Source: Micropterix aruncella (Eukaryota > Arthropoda > Insecta > Lepidoptera > Micropterigidae). From it: a DNA stretch of 64,000 nucleotides. Where the stretch lies: NCBI GenBank assembly GCA_944548615.1, contig OX155980.1, forward strand, positions 4,792,969 to 4,856,968, read 5' to 3'. The position numbers were made by a program, and so were the translations under genes. The first letter of the stretch is position 1. Each line of letters begins with the position of its first letter. Below, piece after piece: positions 35,130-47,183 of this stretch. Under the pieces are notes generated by a model that was not told the origin of the DNA, did no database searches, and worked only from the letters and a program-made list of their open reading frames with translations.

Positions 35130-36985
35130 TGTTTGGTATAGAATAGAATAACTTTAATAATAATAATAATAAAAACTCTTTATTCTTAAGAAAAGGCGTG
35201 CTTATTGCCTGCAGGCAATATTTTAGAGCTAACCTATACTATTGTAAGAACATTATTTGCGAGTAGACTACATAACTTAACCTATATAAAGAGTATGACA
35301 AATAAAATAGAGGAGGATAGAAAGAAGTATATACTTTACTCTTTGTGGGCACAGATTTGCCACATCAAAATAATCTAACACCTATAAGGACGCTAAAGTT
35401 TTAAAAGGAGGGGAATGGGAGGGGAAAGGGAATTTATCTGGAGGATTTCAAATGCTCTCTGAGTCTGTTTTTTAAAGTTGTTATGCTTGGCGCGGTTCTC
35501 ACATTTTTCGGCAAAGCATTCCAAAGACGGGCTCCATGCACGGTGAAAGAGAATGAGAAGAAGTCACTGCTGTGACTAGGGATAGAGAGTAGCAGGTTGT
35601 TTTTTGATCTCAGAGGGCGTTCATGAGCCGATAGTGCAGTAAATCTGCCGGTAAGATAATTGGGAGCGACGCCATCCAAGATCTTGAAAAGCATACAGAG
35701 AACTCGCATGTCTCTTTTCTCCCGGGTCGACAGCCAGTGAAGCTTCTCTCTGTACTCCGTGATGTGGTCAAATTTTCTGAGGCCATGGATATACCGAATG
35801 CAAACATTTTGGAGACGCTCAACTTTGGTGGATAACTCCTCTGTGAGGTCGAGAAATGCGACATCTCCATAATCCAGAAGGGGGAGGAGAGCAGACTGAC
35901 AAATCGTAATCTTGCTCTCCTCCGGGAGGATATTTTTCAGCCTATTCAGCGAATGAAATCGGCCGAAGAGTTTACGTCGCATTTCTCGAATATGTGGCCG
36001 CCATGAGAGGTTGTCGTCCATATGGATACCGAGGTTTTTAACCTCGAAACTGAAAGGGACCTCATCCGCACCGATGCAGATCTTCAGGACTTCATTTATA
36101 TTAATCCTCGAGGTAAAGTAACTGCTACCGATGATAATAGCCTGCGTTTTGGATGGATTTAAGAGCAATCCATGTGCTTTGGACCACTCGTATATCATCG
36201 ATAGATCTTCATTTACAGCAGCAATTGTTGTATCAATATCTCCCGGGCGAAAGTGAGAGTATATTTGGACGTCGTCGGCATAGAGGTGATATTTTGCTTT
36301 AATGGAGTTGGTAACTGAGTTAATGAATAAAGAAAAGAGGAGTGGGGATAAAACACTACCTTTGGGGACGCCGGCGACTTGTGGTAGAAAATTAGAGAGC
36401 TGATCTTTGTTCCTGACGCACTGATATCGATTATTCAGAAATGATCTAAACCAGTTTATTACGGGATTCGCAAAGTTACATGATTCTAATCGAGCAAGGA
36501 GAATATCATAATCGACAGAATTAAACGCACTGCTGAAGTCTAAAAGGACGAGAATAGTGAGCTGTCGATTATCCATCGCTTGACGAATATCATCGGTAAC
36601 ATGAACTAAGGCAGTAGTCGTGCTATGATGAGGTCGAAAACCTGATTGAAATGGGTTTATAAGGTTGTTAAGAGAAACATAAGAGAGCAACTGACTATAT
36701 GCCAGTCTTTCAATAGCTTTGGCTAGCACTGGGAGAATTGAAATCGGCCTAAAGTTTTCTGGGGAATTTGTTGAAGAGGTTTTTGGTATTGGGACAACAA
36801 TGGCTTTCTTCCAGACAGCGGGTAGTTCACCACTTTTAAGAGAAAAATTGAAGATGAATGCAACTACTTCCGCTATTTCATTTAAAATAGGAATGATAAG
36901 TTGGAGGCTTATACCATCATGACCCACAGCTTTCGACTTGATACTTAGTAGCATTTTAGTTACCTCCTGGGCTGATATTGAACTT
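35130..36985 (-). mobile_element. 5'-truncated CR1/Jockey-group LINE
   Basis: Coding end at 35434, then a ~280-bp 3' UTR and an (ATT)n tail (35155-35171). A microsatellite tail in place of poly(A) is usual for CR1/L2-type LINEs. The endonuclease and ORF1 are missing; homology fades near 36985 (EEV-x3-LLSIKSKAVGHDG start). Confidence 0.8.
35434..36954 (-). CDS. LINE reverse transcriptase, open partial pol frame
   Basis: 506 codons without interruption. Motifs: NFRPISILPVLAKAIE (68-82), QSGFRPHHSTTTAL (103-116), LDFSSAFNSVDYD (138-150, catalytic Asp), GVPKGSVLSPLLF (195-207) and YADD (225-228). The C-terminal part includes VKNLGIHMDDNLSW, LLDYGDVAF and the CR1/Jockey-type ending ARLWNALPKNVRT. 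The open frame extends a few codons upstream of the ATG (AQEVTK), so that ATG is internal to a longer pol protein whose endonuclease half is lost. The product could be catalytically competent but cannot retrotranspose alone. Relatives: 49085-49564 and 55960-56080. Confidence 0.88.
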   Translation of the reverse strand: MLLSIKSKAVGHDGISLQLIIPILNEIAEVVAFIFNFSLKSGELPAVWKKAIVVPIPKTSSTNSPENFRPISILPVLAKAIERLAYSQLLSYVSLNNLINPFQSGFRPHHSTTTALVHVTDDIRQAMDNRQLTILVLLDFSSAFNSVDYDILLARLESCNFANPVINWFRSFLNNRYQCVRNKDQLSNFLPQVAGVPKGSVLSPLLFSLFINSVTNSIKAKYHLYADDVQIYSHFRPGDIDTTIAAVNEDLSMIYEWSKAHGLLLNPSKTQAIIIGSSYFTSRININEVLKICIGADEVPFSFEVKNLGIHMDDNLSWRPHIREMRRKLFGRFHSLNRLKNILPEESKITICQSALLPLLDYGDVAFLDLTEELSTKVERLQNVCIRYIHGLRKFDHITEYREKLHWLSTREKRDMRVLCMLFKILDGVAPNYLTGRFTALSAHERPLRSKNNLLLSIPSHSSDFFSFSFTVHGARLWNALPKNVRTAPSITTLKNRLREHLKSSR

Positions 36986-37365
36986 TATTGTGCTATAAAA
37001 ACATAACTTAATGAATATTACACTGGTTTTATAAAAAATACAATTTATGGACAAATGGCGGACTTATCGCTCTAGCGATATCTTACAGTCAACCATTGGT
37101 ATCTGTTTGACAACTCTTGGTATCTGTTTGACAAAAAAAGAGAGTTTCATATAATAGTAATTATATCGAAAAAAAACTTTGAAATGAGTATGTTTTTTAT
37201 CCAAAATAAACATTAGTTATTATTTTCTCCTAAGAAACCTTTTTTTTTTGGGTCATTAAATCAGTGGCGTAACTAAGCCGGTGCAGCTGGTGCGGCGTAT
37301 CGGGGCCCGCGGTAGTTTGGGGGGCCAAAATAGAAATTCCGTTAAGATCGACGTTCCATCCAACT

Positions 37366-37965
37366 GGGAGCTAATGGGCCCATGCTGGGTTGGCCATGAA
37401 GACCCATGTGTTCAGGGTCGGTCACACTCACGGGTCAACACCTATCCGACGGCCTCCACGCACGAGGTGCGAACCTGGGTAGGACGTTCGGGCGATGGAC
37501 CTCCCCTGGGAATCAAACTTCTGGCGCTCCTGGACGGTCTGCGCACCGTGCGGAGGTGGTTGTGGTTGCGTACCTTACGGCGACTGCTCTTGAATTGACC
37601 ATTGGCCATCCGATCCCGGGTAAGAGGCGGGCAAAGGACGCCATGGTCCGCGATAGATTCGGTATTCACCGTTTCACTGCTTCGTAAGGGAGAGGACCGC
37701 GCAAGCGACCTCGAACTCGGAACCAATCGAGAGACCGGAGAAATCTGGTCACAATTGCTAGTAAGGGCGCGAGGGTCGGGCCCGCCAGGTAATCATTACT
37801 GGCTATCTCGCGGTAAGGCGTTGGTATCTTACGGGTTGTGGCGTAGCTTGACGGCGGATTGTTTTTGTCCAAAGTCTTCTACGCTCACTCCAGGGAGATA
37901 GAACGACTAATCGTTAAAACTCCCTGTGGTGACGGGCTCGCCCGTTGTAGTCGACGACTCAAGTT
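37366..37965 (-). mobile_element. Family A retroposon copy 4 with 13-bp target duplication
   Basis: Reverse copy, from GGGAGCTAATGGGCCCATGC to CCCGTTGTAGTCGACGACTC. GTTCCATCCAACT occurs at 37353-37365 and again at 37966-37978, an exact 13-bp duplication. It inserted in the left arm of the hAT element. Confidence 0.8.
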
Positions 37966-38200
37966 GTTCCATCCAACTCTACTGGTGATGATTTCCTCCT
38001 CATCGTGATCCGACGATGGGGACCTCTTGGTTGACAGGATTTCTTCGAAGATGCGCGCAGAAGTGACTCGTGAAGCCCAGTTTGTTTCTAAAGGTCCGAT
38101 GACAACGACTACAGTAGAGTTGACCGCAGTCGTTGTAGGCTTCGGACGAGTTTTGTCTTTACTTACAGACGGGAGCCCATGACTCTCACTAAACAATCAG

Positions 38201-38312
38201 CCAAGAAGATTAGAGTTGCGCAAAGAGCAATGGAACGAATCAGTCACGGAATCAGCCTGCGTGACCGAAAACGCATTGAATGCATTGGATCTGAAGTGAA
38301 ACATAAGAGTTA
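38201..38312 (+). pseudogene. RTE-like LINE fragment
   Basis: Reads KKIRVAQRAMERISHGISLR then DRKRIECIG and stop, the conserved segment downstream of the reverse transcriptase in RTE-like LINEs. Only ~37 codons survive. Confidence 0.6.
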
Positions 38313-38344
38313 GAGATACGGTAGAAATCATTACACGATCATTT

Positions 38345-38560
38345 TAAGATCTTGGAATAACAATTAGCGGCGATCTTAAATGGGAAAGCATATTGTTGCA
38401 ATCGCTAAAAAGATCCAACTTTTCTCTCTATTTATACGGATAAAGAAGGCTTTCCAACATCTGTCGATAGAGGTGTTTATAAAGCACCTTATCTGCAAGG
38501 CACTGAGAAAATATAACAATGTAATACACGGAAATACGTACATATGTTTCAACGAGGATT
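38345..38560 (+). pseudogene. CR1/Jockey-like LINE fragment
   Basis: GITISGDLKW then, frameshifted, KKAFQHLSIEVFIKH. The same words occur in order in the copy at 51510-52510 (GITITDDLKW, RKAFQHLTIEVFIKI), so it is a deleted relative. Confidence 0.6.
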
Positions 38561-40508
38561 ACAAATATATGGCGGAATGAGCTCCATACGTTTGAATTAA
38601 CATGACGCGTAACGGTATCGGCGTGACAGTAGTTACCGTGTCGTAATGTTAAGGCTCCCTTTCGAGTTGACGCGACTAAAAAATTTGGTATTTTTGCAAT
38701 GCCACGCGCCCGCGCGCTTTCGATATATACATAAAGATGTATAGGTATAACGCGGCGACAAGGGAATACGTCCCACCGTTGGCATTTGGCCAGTCGATTT
38801 GGCTGTTCAATTATAATATAATAAATTATCAAATGAATAGTTTTTTATAAAGTAAAAATTAGATTACAATAATAAAATAACGTAAGATCACTGTGTTATT
38901 TTTTTATATAACTCAAAAGTATCATTATTAAATAGAAAAAACATAATGTTGGCCATAACATTTCTGGAAATTACGTAATTTCAAAAAAAAAAACTAATAT
39001 TTACCAATTTTGTTTTGGCAAAATGATAGCTTAAGGACCGGTTTTTTAAAATCCGGCATAATTGTATTAAAATTCTTTTTCGTGTTCTCACAACCAGGCC
39101 ACAAAATTATGTTTCATATAGCTTTTGGCCGCCACGGCCTCTGAAAACATAATTTTATTTCATTACGTCGCGACCTTGGGATCAGTGTAGGTACATATTT
39201 ATTTACCTAGTTGATATGAACAAATACATTTCTAGACTGGCTTTCGCCTTGATTTGCACTCTGCAAAATCACCGATCAGGTTTGAGACATCCATGTTTTC
39301 AGCTTAATGAGCTTTCTAGCAGAGTTATAAGGAACGTCGATCGTAGACAGAAGTTCCATTTTGGATCCTAATCTGCCGTGGGTCCGCCACTGGAAATTAA
39401 ACACCTTCGTAACGAAGACATTTAAATAACTGACATTTCCTCCAATTTATACATTACATATAAAACTGTTCCGGAACGGTTTAGACTTACATTCAAAGGC
39501 CTAACTAAGGCGGTGGAGCCGGTGCGGGGCCACGGTAGTTTGGGAGCCCAAAATGGAACTTCAGTCTATGACTGACGTTCAATCCAACTGTGCTGAACCT
39601 AAGAAAGCTAATAATTGGAATTATTGCAGAATAGGAACCTTTCCCAGAAATTGAAAGATAAAGAAATACTTCTACATTCGATCATTGTAATGCTAAATTT
39701 GAAAGAAACAAGCTTCGGAAGCATAAAATTTCAAGACAAAATTTACATACAAAAGAAAAAAAAAGTTTTTTTAAACTCGGTTTTTACGATTGCTTTAAAA
39801 AAATTAATCCAACCTACCGCCAAATAGGTGTTTATATATTATTAAAAAAAAACTTTTTTTGAATGCCGATAACTCGCTTATTTATTGAGACCCAATAAAG
39901 ACTATTGCTGATTCGGAATCGTTGTGATGAATATAGTCGGGTGACGTTAAAAAATCAACAATTTAGAAGAGGTTCCTATACTGCAATAATACCAGCCAAT
40001 TAAATGTTTGTCGAAAAACTGATCGATGATTTTGCAAAGTGCAAATCTAGAAGAAAACCACCCTAGAAATGTATGTATAATATGAAAAATTGGTACTTTT
40101 GTAATACTATAGGTGTGCATTTTTTAGTCTTTTGCAGTTTGTAGGAAGTTCTTCTCAAAATAAAATAATAAAAACTGACATCATTGTTTTTCTTTTTCAC
40201 TAACATTCAAAGGGAGAGAAATATAATCCAGTGATTAAATTAACAGTGAAGGGTCGTATTAATAAGTCGGTTTTTTTTCGAACTTTCATCTGCAACACTT
40301 TTTTATGTGATCCCATGTGTCCCGCTGACGTTCTTGGTAACTTGTTGAACCCCAAATAAAACGCTGATTTATAATGTAGCTACAATAGAACTATGTATTG
40401 TAGCTAGGTATATAGTAATTACATCCTATATGTCATAATTAGTGTAAATAAGTAGAGGGGGGGGGGGGTTAGCGTAATTTTGAACCGTTTTTTTAAGTTA
40501 CGCCACTG

Positions 40509-41042
40509 CATTAAATATCATAGAAATCACTCGAATATAGTGATTTATCACCACATATATTATTATACAAAAATTAAATAAGAAAATCGATACTGATGAC
40601 TAAACTTATTTAGAGAAATTATACATTAAAGAGAAAATCGATAATGATTACTAAACTTGGAAGATTTCTCTTAAAAGCTCGCGAAGGGAAAAGGCATAAT
40701 TTTTAGCAAAATTTATTTTATATCTCATAATACCAAAACATATTATGTTATAATGATTAAAGTGAAGAAATAATTTAGGCCGCCCGGAACGCCTAAAATA
40801 CCAATTGTGCGTCTGTTCGAAGCGGCAGTTTTTTGGACATTTTTTCCAACTATTTAAAGGGTCAAAGGAAGTAATTTGCATGCAATCCTCTGTTTACACA
40901 ATATTTTATTACGGTTCCCGTTTAAAGATCCATTTGATTTTTTTCACTGTTTGACGAACTGCTGCATATGTGGCCCCTCGCCTTGTGCATTTTAGGGGCA
41001 TAGTTTTTTTTGACTGCTCCATATCGAAAGTCGTCATCATTA
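40509..41042. other. AT-rich DNA, nothing assigned
   Basis: A 76-codon minus-strand frame (40881-40651) has no recognisable motif. Confidence 0.3.
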
Positions 41043-41156
41043 TTAGCGCTGAAACTCATTGAGAGACGTAGCTTCGTCGATAATCTTCTTCCATTTCATC
41101 CTATTATCGTCTTTGTTTTTCCGATCGTTCATTCTATGTGCACTTAGGTCTTTAAC

Positions 41157-41317
41157 CAGTGCAGGATTTACGTATAAACTACACAAGCTATAGCTTATGC
41201 CCCCCAGCACCGTCAGAATGTTTGACAGCCCAAAGGGGCACGGAAAAGCGCAAAGGGGGCTCCCGGGATTTCGACGGCCTAAGGGTTTCGACCCCTGCAT
41301 AGGTTAATCCTGCACTG
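41157..41317. mobile_element. Small hAT MITE, 161 bp
   Basis: Ends CAGTGCAGGATTTAC and GGTTAATCCTGCACTG are inverted repeats. Flanks TCTTTAAC and TCTTTAGA share six of eight bases. Non-coding. Confidence 0.7.
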
Positions 41318-41368
41318 TCTTTAGAAACAGATTTAATCCATCGCAGTTTAAATCGCTCTACTTTACGA

Positions 41369-42051
41369 CAGTGGCGTGCCCAGGGTTGGTGAATAGGGCA
41401 AGCCCGACATACCATTTTGTGTTTTTTTACGCTTTTTATAGTAAAAAAAGTGGTACCTCTTTACTCTTCAATCTTCAGTTTGAAATTTACCGCCTGTGTC
41501 GTAGATTCGATAAAGCACACTGAAGGCATGCTACTGCTAGACAGAATTTAACATATTATACTTATCAGCAGTCGCATACCTGCGATGGCATAAAGAAATG
41601 CCGTTTTATTTGCTTGAACGGGTGAAATCAAGTTGACAGAACTCACCGCAATGGACAATTTCCTCCATTGTTTATCAAGCAAGAATAACTACAAATCAAT
41701 AGAAATTATACAATAAAAAATCTGATCTGTCACTTGCTCAAAACAAACGGAACTAAATACGGAACACGCTCGCATCTTCATGCTAACGCAAGCCTGGCTT
41801 ATTCGTCAATACAAAAGTCATTGTTTTGCGTAATTTTCCACAGGTTAGAATGAGAGGACTGCTGATTTTGAAAGCTCCGTTGCAAGCCCATTCGTGCGAG
41901 CGATTGACTAGCTGAACTCAATACGGTAAGATTGCAGCGAATTTTTGCTCTGTCGATAAGCTTTTTTGTCGCTTTTAGCGATATTTTTAAGAATATGTTT
42001 AAAAGATAAGGCAAGCCAGGCTTTTCGGCTTGTATGAAAGAACCGCCGCTG
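41369..42051. mobile_element. hAT element, 683 bp, with exact 8-bp target duplication
   Basis: Left CAGTGGCGTGCCC, right CCGCCGCTG (short imperfect inverted repeats). CTTTACGA lies on both sides (41361-41368 and 42052-42059). A 71-codon minus-strand frame inside (42014-41799) may be a transposase scrap, not proven. Confidence 0.72.
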
Positions 42052-42249
42052 CTTTACGATGCCCTTCAGGTTTTTCCACAAAAAATACGTTTCAACGACT
42101 GATTATTTCCCATCCTTTCCACGTGTCCTGACCACCTGAGCCTTCCGATTTTCGGGAATCTCACAACATGCACACCATTAAAGTAAATTACGTAACGTTC
42201 AGAGAAGGCTTACTAAGATACCTCGAGCGGTAAAGAGTGTCTAGAGTAT

Positions 42250-42345
42250 TTTTGCATTTCTTAAGGCTGACGAGCTTAAAGAACCGACGTAAATATGGTG
42301 ATATAATAGAAACATATAAAATACTCCATATTCAAAGTGTACAAT
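42250..42345 (+). pseudogene. LINE fragment
   Basis: [20 protein letters not shown] resembles the RRQRGDLIETYEILKD of the LINE at 51510-52510. Very short. Confidence 0.5.
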
Positions 42346-42419
42346 GGTATTGTGGCCGACGAAATCTTTACATACTATTATATCTCTCACGTATATATCT
42401 TCACGTATATATCTCTCAC

Positions 42420-42573
<154 letters not shown>

Positions 42574-43191
42574 CACACTCATATATCTTCACCTACAACA
42601 AAAATATTCATTGGACAAGTCTGGTTTATCCTGAAATTATATCCCTTCTTAATTCCATCTTCTTAATCCCTTCTTAATTCATACTATAATTCCTCCTAAT
42701 TTTATTAGGAATGTTCCTGCTGAGTACATGGGCCCTTGCTGAGTTGGCCACGAAAACCCATTCTGTTCAGGGTTGGTCACACTCACGGGTCAACACCCAT
42801 CCGGCGGCCTCCACGCATGAAGTGCGAGCCCGGGCAGGACTCTGACCTTAGGGCTAGTTTCCCCTAGGAGTCAACCTTCTGGCGCTCCTGGACGGTCTGC
42901 GCACAGCGCGGCATAACCCAATCGATTGTGCACTCTGACTAACAGTCGGGGGAGTCTGGAAGCAGTACTGTTTCCTATAGAGCGGGGGTGGTTGCGGACC
43001 TTACGGCGACTTCTCTTGAAACGACCATAGGCTAACCGATCCTGGGTGAACAGCCGGGCAAACGAAGCCGTGTTCCGCGATAGATTCGGTTGTGCAAGCG
43101 ACCTCGAACTCGTAACCAATCGAGAGACCGGAGTAATCTGGTCGCAATTGGAAGTAAGGGCGTGAGTGTAAGCCCGCTGGGTAACAATAAT

Positions 43192-44074
43192 CAGGCCCGG
43201 ATCTACATTATTAAAGAGGGGGTGCAGAGTGCGAATTTGCCGCCCTCTAGGAAAAATTTTGAACAAATAAAATCCACTGACTTTTAGAACATTATTTATT
43301 ATAGTATTAAAATTATAATTGATTCTAAAGGTTTATTTCCTCGACTTTATTTCAGCGAAATCGTTAATTAACATATCATAATTCAGATTGTTGGCCATTT
43401 CGCTTTCAATTGATAATATTACCAATCCCGACAAGCGCTCTTGGGACATTGTGGAACGTACATAGTATTTGATGAGCTTCATTTTGCTGAAGCTTCTTTC
43501 ACATGAAGCAGAAGTTGTTGGTAGGGTAGGGTTTCATATATTCTAAGAGCTATGCTCAAGTTAAGAAATGCATCCTGTAAATCATTTTTACATATGAGTT
43601 TTAATAAATAAAACGGTTGCAATCCAGAAATATGTTTATGTAAGAGTGGTCCGTGTTCTTTAAATACTTCAAGTTCGGAAATAAGTTCCGCTGAATTCAA
43701 GTCCATCCCCTATTTTAAGAGCCAAATCGAGTCCATATTTGTTTAAATCATTAGTGCTCATTTGCATTATTGAATCGCCAGTCAAAAATGCAAAATCTGA
43801 ATTCAGTTTCCTCGCGCTTTCAAGTCTGTAATTGATTTCCATTAAAGTTCGATCCAATGCGAGCGCGCAATTCGCGCGCTCGCATTGTGCATACATTGGC
43901 AAACTAAGTGGACACTATTTCCAAACCGTACATCACGTGTGAGGAGAGGGTGTCTCACAGGTTTTTTCTATTGTACTGAGTTTGTTACACGCGATGTTCG
44001 ACGTACGATGGCCGCCCCCAGTTTTCGCCGCCCGGGGCAAGTGCACCCTCCTGCCCCCCCCTAGATCCGGCCCT
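43192..44074 (-). mobile_element. hAT element with partial transposase
   Basis: Ends CAGGCCCGGATCTA and CTAGATCCGGCCCTG are inverted repeats. GGTAACA occurs on both sides of the insertion, but on the left four to five extra bases (ATAAT) separate it from the end, so the duplication is not clean. Carries the C-terminal transposase region below. Confidence 0.72.
43325..43902 (-). pseudogene. hAT transposase C-terminal region
   Basis: Minus strand, two frames: ALDRTLMEINYRLESARKLN (near 43860), IGDGLEFSGTYFRT, then in the next frame NLSIALRIYETLPYQQ. It ends with a further frame reading SCERSFSKMKLIKYYVRSTM, SQERLSGLVILSIESEMANN and stop near 43336. The CERSFSK-x2-LIK block is the hAT dimerisation domain. 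At least two frameshifts; the RNase H-like catalytic part is missing. Confidence 0.75.
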
Positions 44075-44249
44075 GGGTAACATACCTGGTTATCTCGCGG
44101 ATAAGGCGTTGGCCTTTTACAGGCATGTGGCGGAGCTTGATGGTGGACTGTTTTGTCCAAGTCTTCTGCGCTCACTTCACGGGAGATAGAACGAACAATC
44201 GTTAAAACTTCCTGAGGTGACGGGTTCGTCCGTTGTAGTTGACAACTCT

Positions 44250-46603
44250 ATTTGGTCGATGACACAACCGATTTTTATTTTTTTACAATTAATTTTCATA
44301 GTTTATCGTCTTTTAGTTTTTTTCGTAAATAAACGAGTGGCGCTCAAAGCATAAGGTTGGTCACACTCATTAATTCATAAAATTCGTAACGTTTTCCATT
44401 CAAAATTATATATGCAGTTTAGGAACAACTTCTACATTGAAGATGTTTGAATTTCACCCGACTGTGCTCTACACTCTGAATCTGAATCTGTTAAAATCTT
44501 TGCGCGGACTTTATTGTATGTCGAAGGTTTGATGGTTGGTATAAAAATCGCTAACAGACCGAGGTTTGACAATCATTTGCAAATCCATCTTGGTGGGAAG
44601 CATCTTACCAGCCAATCAAAAGTTTATCCATTTAAAAAAAAGGAGTTGGTTTTTTATATCGATAAAAAAATCGATATTACGAGAAAGGTGTTTTTTTTTC
44701 AATAACTGCGATTTTTTGACAAATAGTATTGTGACAGAAACTAAATTTGTGATGTTTCAGAAAAATGGATAACTCGCCACGTTTTTTCAATGACTATGCA
44801 TTTTTGACAAAAACATAATTTCTTAAATAGAAATCAAAAAAGGCGATTTTTTTTGCGAAATTATCCAAAAAATATATTAAAGCGGTTTAACGATTTATTT
44901 TGGTATTACAATAGCGTTTCCATAATAGTTTAGGTACTGACTGGGACACAAATCAAAACTCAAGAAAAGTAACTAAGAAAAGCAAAGAAAAGCAAATGTT
45001 TAGAGTGCTCCACGCCGGGTGCGAATGCTGTCCATAGTAGTTAGTAAGTCACCTAATAAGAAAAACATATAATGAAGGAACATTTTTATTGTCTATGTTT
45101 ATTAAGCTAGTAATAGGATGACGTAGAATACATGACATATATTTCAATTCAACAGCAACAATATTATTTTTATTATATTTTTGCATATAACTGTTCGAAA
45201 AATTCAACTGCTCCTATATTTTTCTGTCTTCTTGGCCAGCTTCAGGAGAACCGGTTTCGTCATAACATATTTGCGAAATTCACAGCAAGCCACATAACAC
45301 AAATTAAACTTGCATTGAATGTTGATTTAAACCGTATCGATACGAAGGCGATTGCGTTCTTTGGTCCGATTATCGAGAAAATATTATCTCAACATTCGCA
45401 TTAAAACCAAGGATGGCGTATAAATATTGACACATCCCAATTAAATTTTATTTCCTCTCTGACACTTCGGTTCCATGAAATATATTTAACCATTTATCGT
45501 GCATATCCTTTTTATTCCACACTACTTTATTTTTTCGCTTTTCCATGAAATCCATGTGGTCGGATATTTCTTCGAAGCAACCATCTGTAAGAGCTATGCC
45601 TTTCTAGTATAGATAAATTATCGTATTTTCTACATCCTGCCATTGTGTAGAGGTTGTTAGATTCATCCAAGAAATTTAATTGGCCATTGCAAACTCACCC
45701 TCGCACTGCCGCTGCCCGCCAACCCGGCTGCTGCCCGCGATTTTTGAAAAATACTGCGGCTCATTTATTTTGACTGGACACTGACAGGCCAACCGGGACG
45801 ACCGGGACAGAGTTTCTAAACCGGTGACATGTCCCGGTGTACCGGGACGTATGGCAACCCTATATTGCTATTACTTTTATATTGCGGTGGGTTAAGTTAG
45901 TTTTTTTCAAACGCGTCATACTTATTTTAAAAAACATTTAAAAAATAACGAATAATCACACAACAATAATACAACAAAACGCATTTTTTTTAAACCTATA
46001 TGTCGATAGTGACCTAAGAGTTGTTTTTTTTTAAGTACACATCGTGAAACGAACCTTATTTTTAAATACAAGTCTAATTTAAAAAGGTGATCAATCGAAA
46101 ATCGATTTCCAGCGAAATAAACGATTAATTAGAGTAACATTATTTTTCACAATAATCGTTTGTCTTTTTCGCCCGCATCTAATCGCTCATACGCCATTGA
46201 TGTATCGGGTTCTAATTTCGTTGAAAAATCGATTTATAGATTAAAATTATTAGAATCATCGTAGTTGTATATTTAGTTATGTAGTTGTATCTTTTGATGT
46301 GATATTTAGGTTCATAACGAGATTTGTGTTCAAAATGTATCCACGTTTTATGTTATGTAATTTTGTTTTTTTTTAAAGTTAAAGGATAGCGAAAAAAATC
46401 GATATTTAAATTCTAAGTATAAACATTTTTTGAAATTTAATCAACAATAAATAATAATTAAAAATTAAATTTAGTGAATATAGCACAATTCTACAGTCCG
46501 GATTCTCACGCGGTTAACACGGAACTCGTCCAGAAGGGTATTATCGGCTTGAGCTGTAGGCTATCATCGGGGTCACAGGTGGCAGATAGTGATAAGATGG
46601 TTA
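44250..46603. other. Long AT-rich stretch with few features
   Basis: No gene supported. At 45787-45868 a GC-rich piece ends CCGGGACGTATGGCAACCCTA, resembling the end of a hAT-type element, but no partner was found. Open frames at 44514, 44566 and 45132 have no recognisable motifs. Confidence 0.35.
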
Positions 46604-46663
46604 GATTCCGAACTAACGACCGGCTGTCCTAAACCTACCACAGCCGGTCGTTAGTTCGGAATC
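46604..46663. ncRNA. Perfect 23-bp hairpin
   Basis: Arms 46604-46626 and 46641-46663 are exact reverse complements (GATTCCGAACTAACGACCGG plus CTG), with a 14-nt loop TCCTAAACCTACCA. Size is in the pre-miRNA range, but perfect pairing is more typical of a small MITE or a terminator-like palindrome. Transcription is unknown. Confidence 0.4.
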
Positions 46664-47183
46664 CACCGCTCACCCCCCAGAAGTGTAATAATATTATTAT
46701 GATGGGCCCAATTCCGGTCGGTGAATTCCTAGGCAGCTTCGATTGTATTTTATTTTATAGTCATTTATGGTTTTATTTAAAAATATAAATTCTCCACTGC
46801 AAATGATGTTTTCAATGAGCGACACAATTAATAAAACGAGTAAGAATCCATCTAATTGCAAAACGATCTCTGTTCTCAATATGTTGGCAGACGTTTACTT
46901 TAAAAGTTTGTACCTACCTATCTCGAAAAAGTAATAGTTTCGCTCTCCGAAACAAATAGTTACGGCTTCAGAGCTAAAATGGGAACCAAAGACGAATAAT
47001 ATGTGAGAGGTACAGAATCGATAACAAAAGGTTAATTTATCAATACAAGCGTTGCGATATTTTTGAACTCGCCAAAGTTTAATATGTACTATTTCCTAAA
47101 TACATAGGTGCACAATACTACACGAAACACACCACAATACTACAAAGAAATAATAGGTACCAACTACGGTATCTTTACCATAA
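46664..47183. other. AT-rich DNA, nothing assigned
   Basis: No gene or repeat recognised. Confidence 0.35.

Larger units (their letters stand above)
37262..40508. mobile_element. hAT element with 8-bp target duplication and nested insertions
   Basis: Ends CAGTGGCGTAACT (37262) and AGTTACGCCACTG (to 40508) are 13-bp inverted repeats. CATTAAAT flanks both sides (37254-37261 and 40509-40516), an exact 8-bp hAT duplication. The interior holds family A copy 4, RTE and LINE fragments, and extra hAT-end sequence: an inverted end near 39290-39391 (GGGTCCGCCACTG) and a forward one near 39494-39600 that repeats the left end (CGGTGCGGGGCCACGGTAGTTTGGG). No transposase remains. Confidence 0.75.
41043..42210 (-). 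pseudogene. RTE-like LINE C-terminus split by two hAT insertions
   Basis: Reading the minus strand from right to left: GRLRWSGHVERMGNNQSLKR (about 42150-42070), then after the 683-bp hAT, VERFKLRWIKSVSKD (41368-41318), then after the small hAT, DLSAHRMNDRKNKDDNRMKW and KKIIDEATSLNEFQR with stop at 41043. The three pieces follow the normal order of an RTE-type pol end. Confidence 0.7.
42729..44249 (-). mobile_element. Family A retroposon copy 5, split by a hAT element
   Basis: Reverse copy: 42729-43191 and 44075-44249. The junction lies in CGCTGGGTAAC, a stretch intact in copy 7 (as GTTACCCAGCG). Ends GTTGTAGTTGACAACTC. Confidence 0.7.

Noticed and set aside
43181..44082. Clean 8-bp duplication for the hAT at 43192
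   Set aside because: GGTAACA is on both sides but extra bases separate it from the left end, so I do not claim an exact duplication.
45787..45868. Complete hAT element ending CCGGGACGTATGGCAACCCTA
   Set aside because: Only one end-like sequence seen; no partner or duplication.
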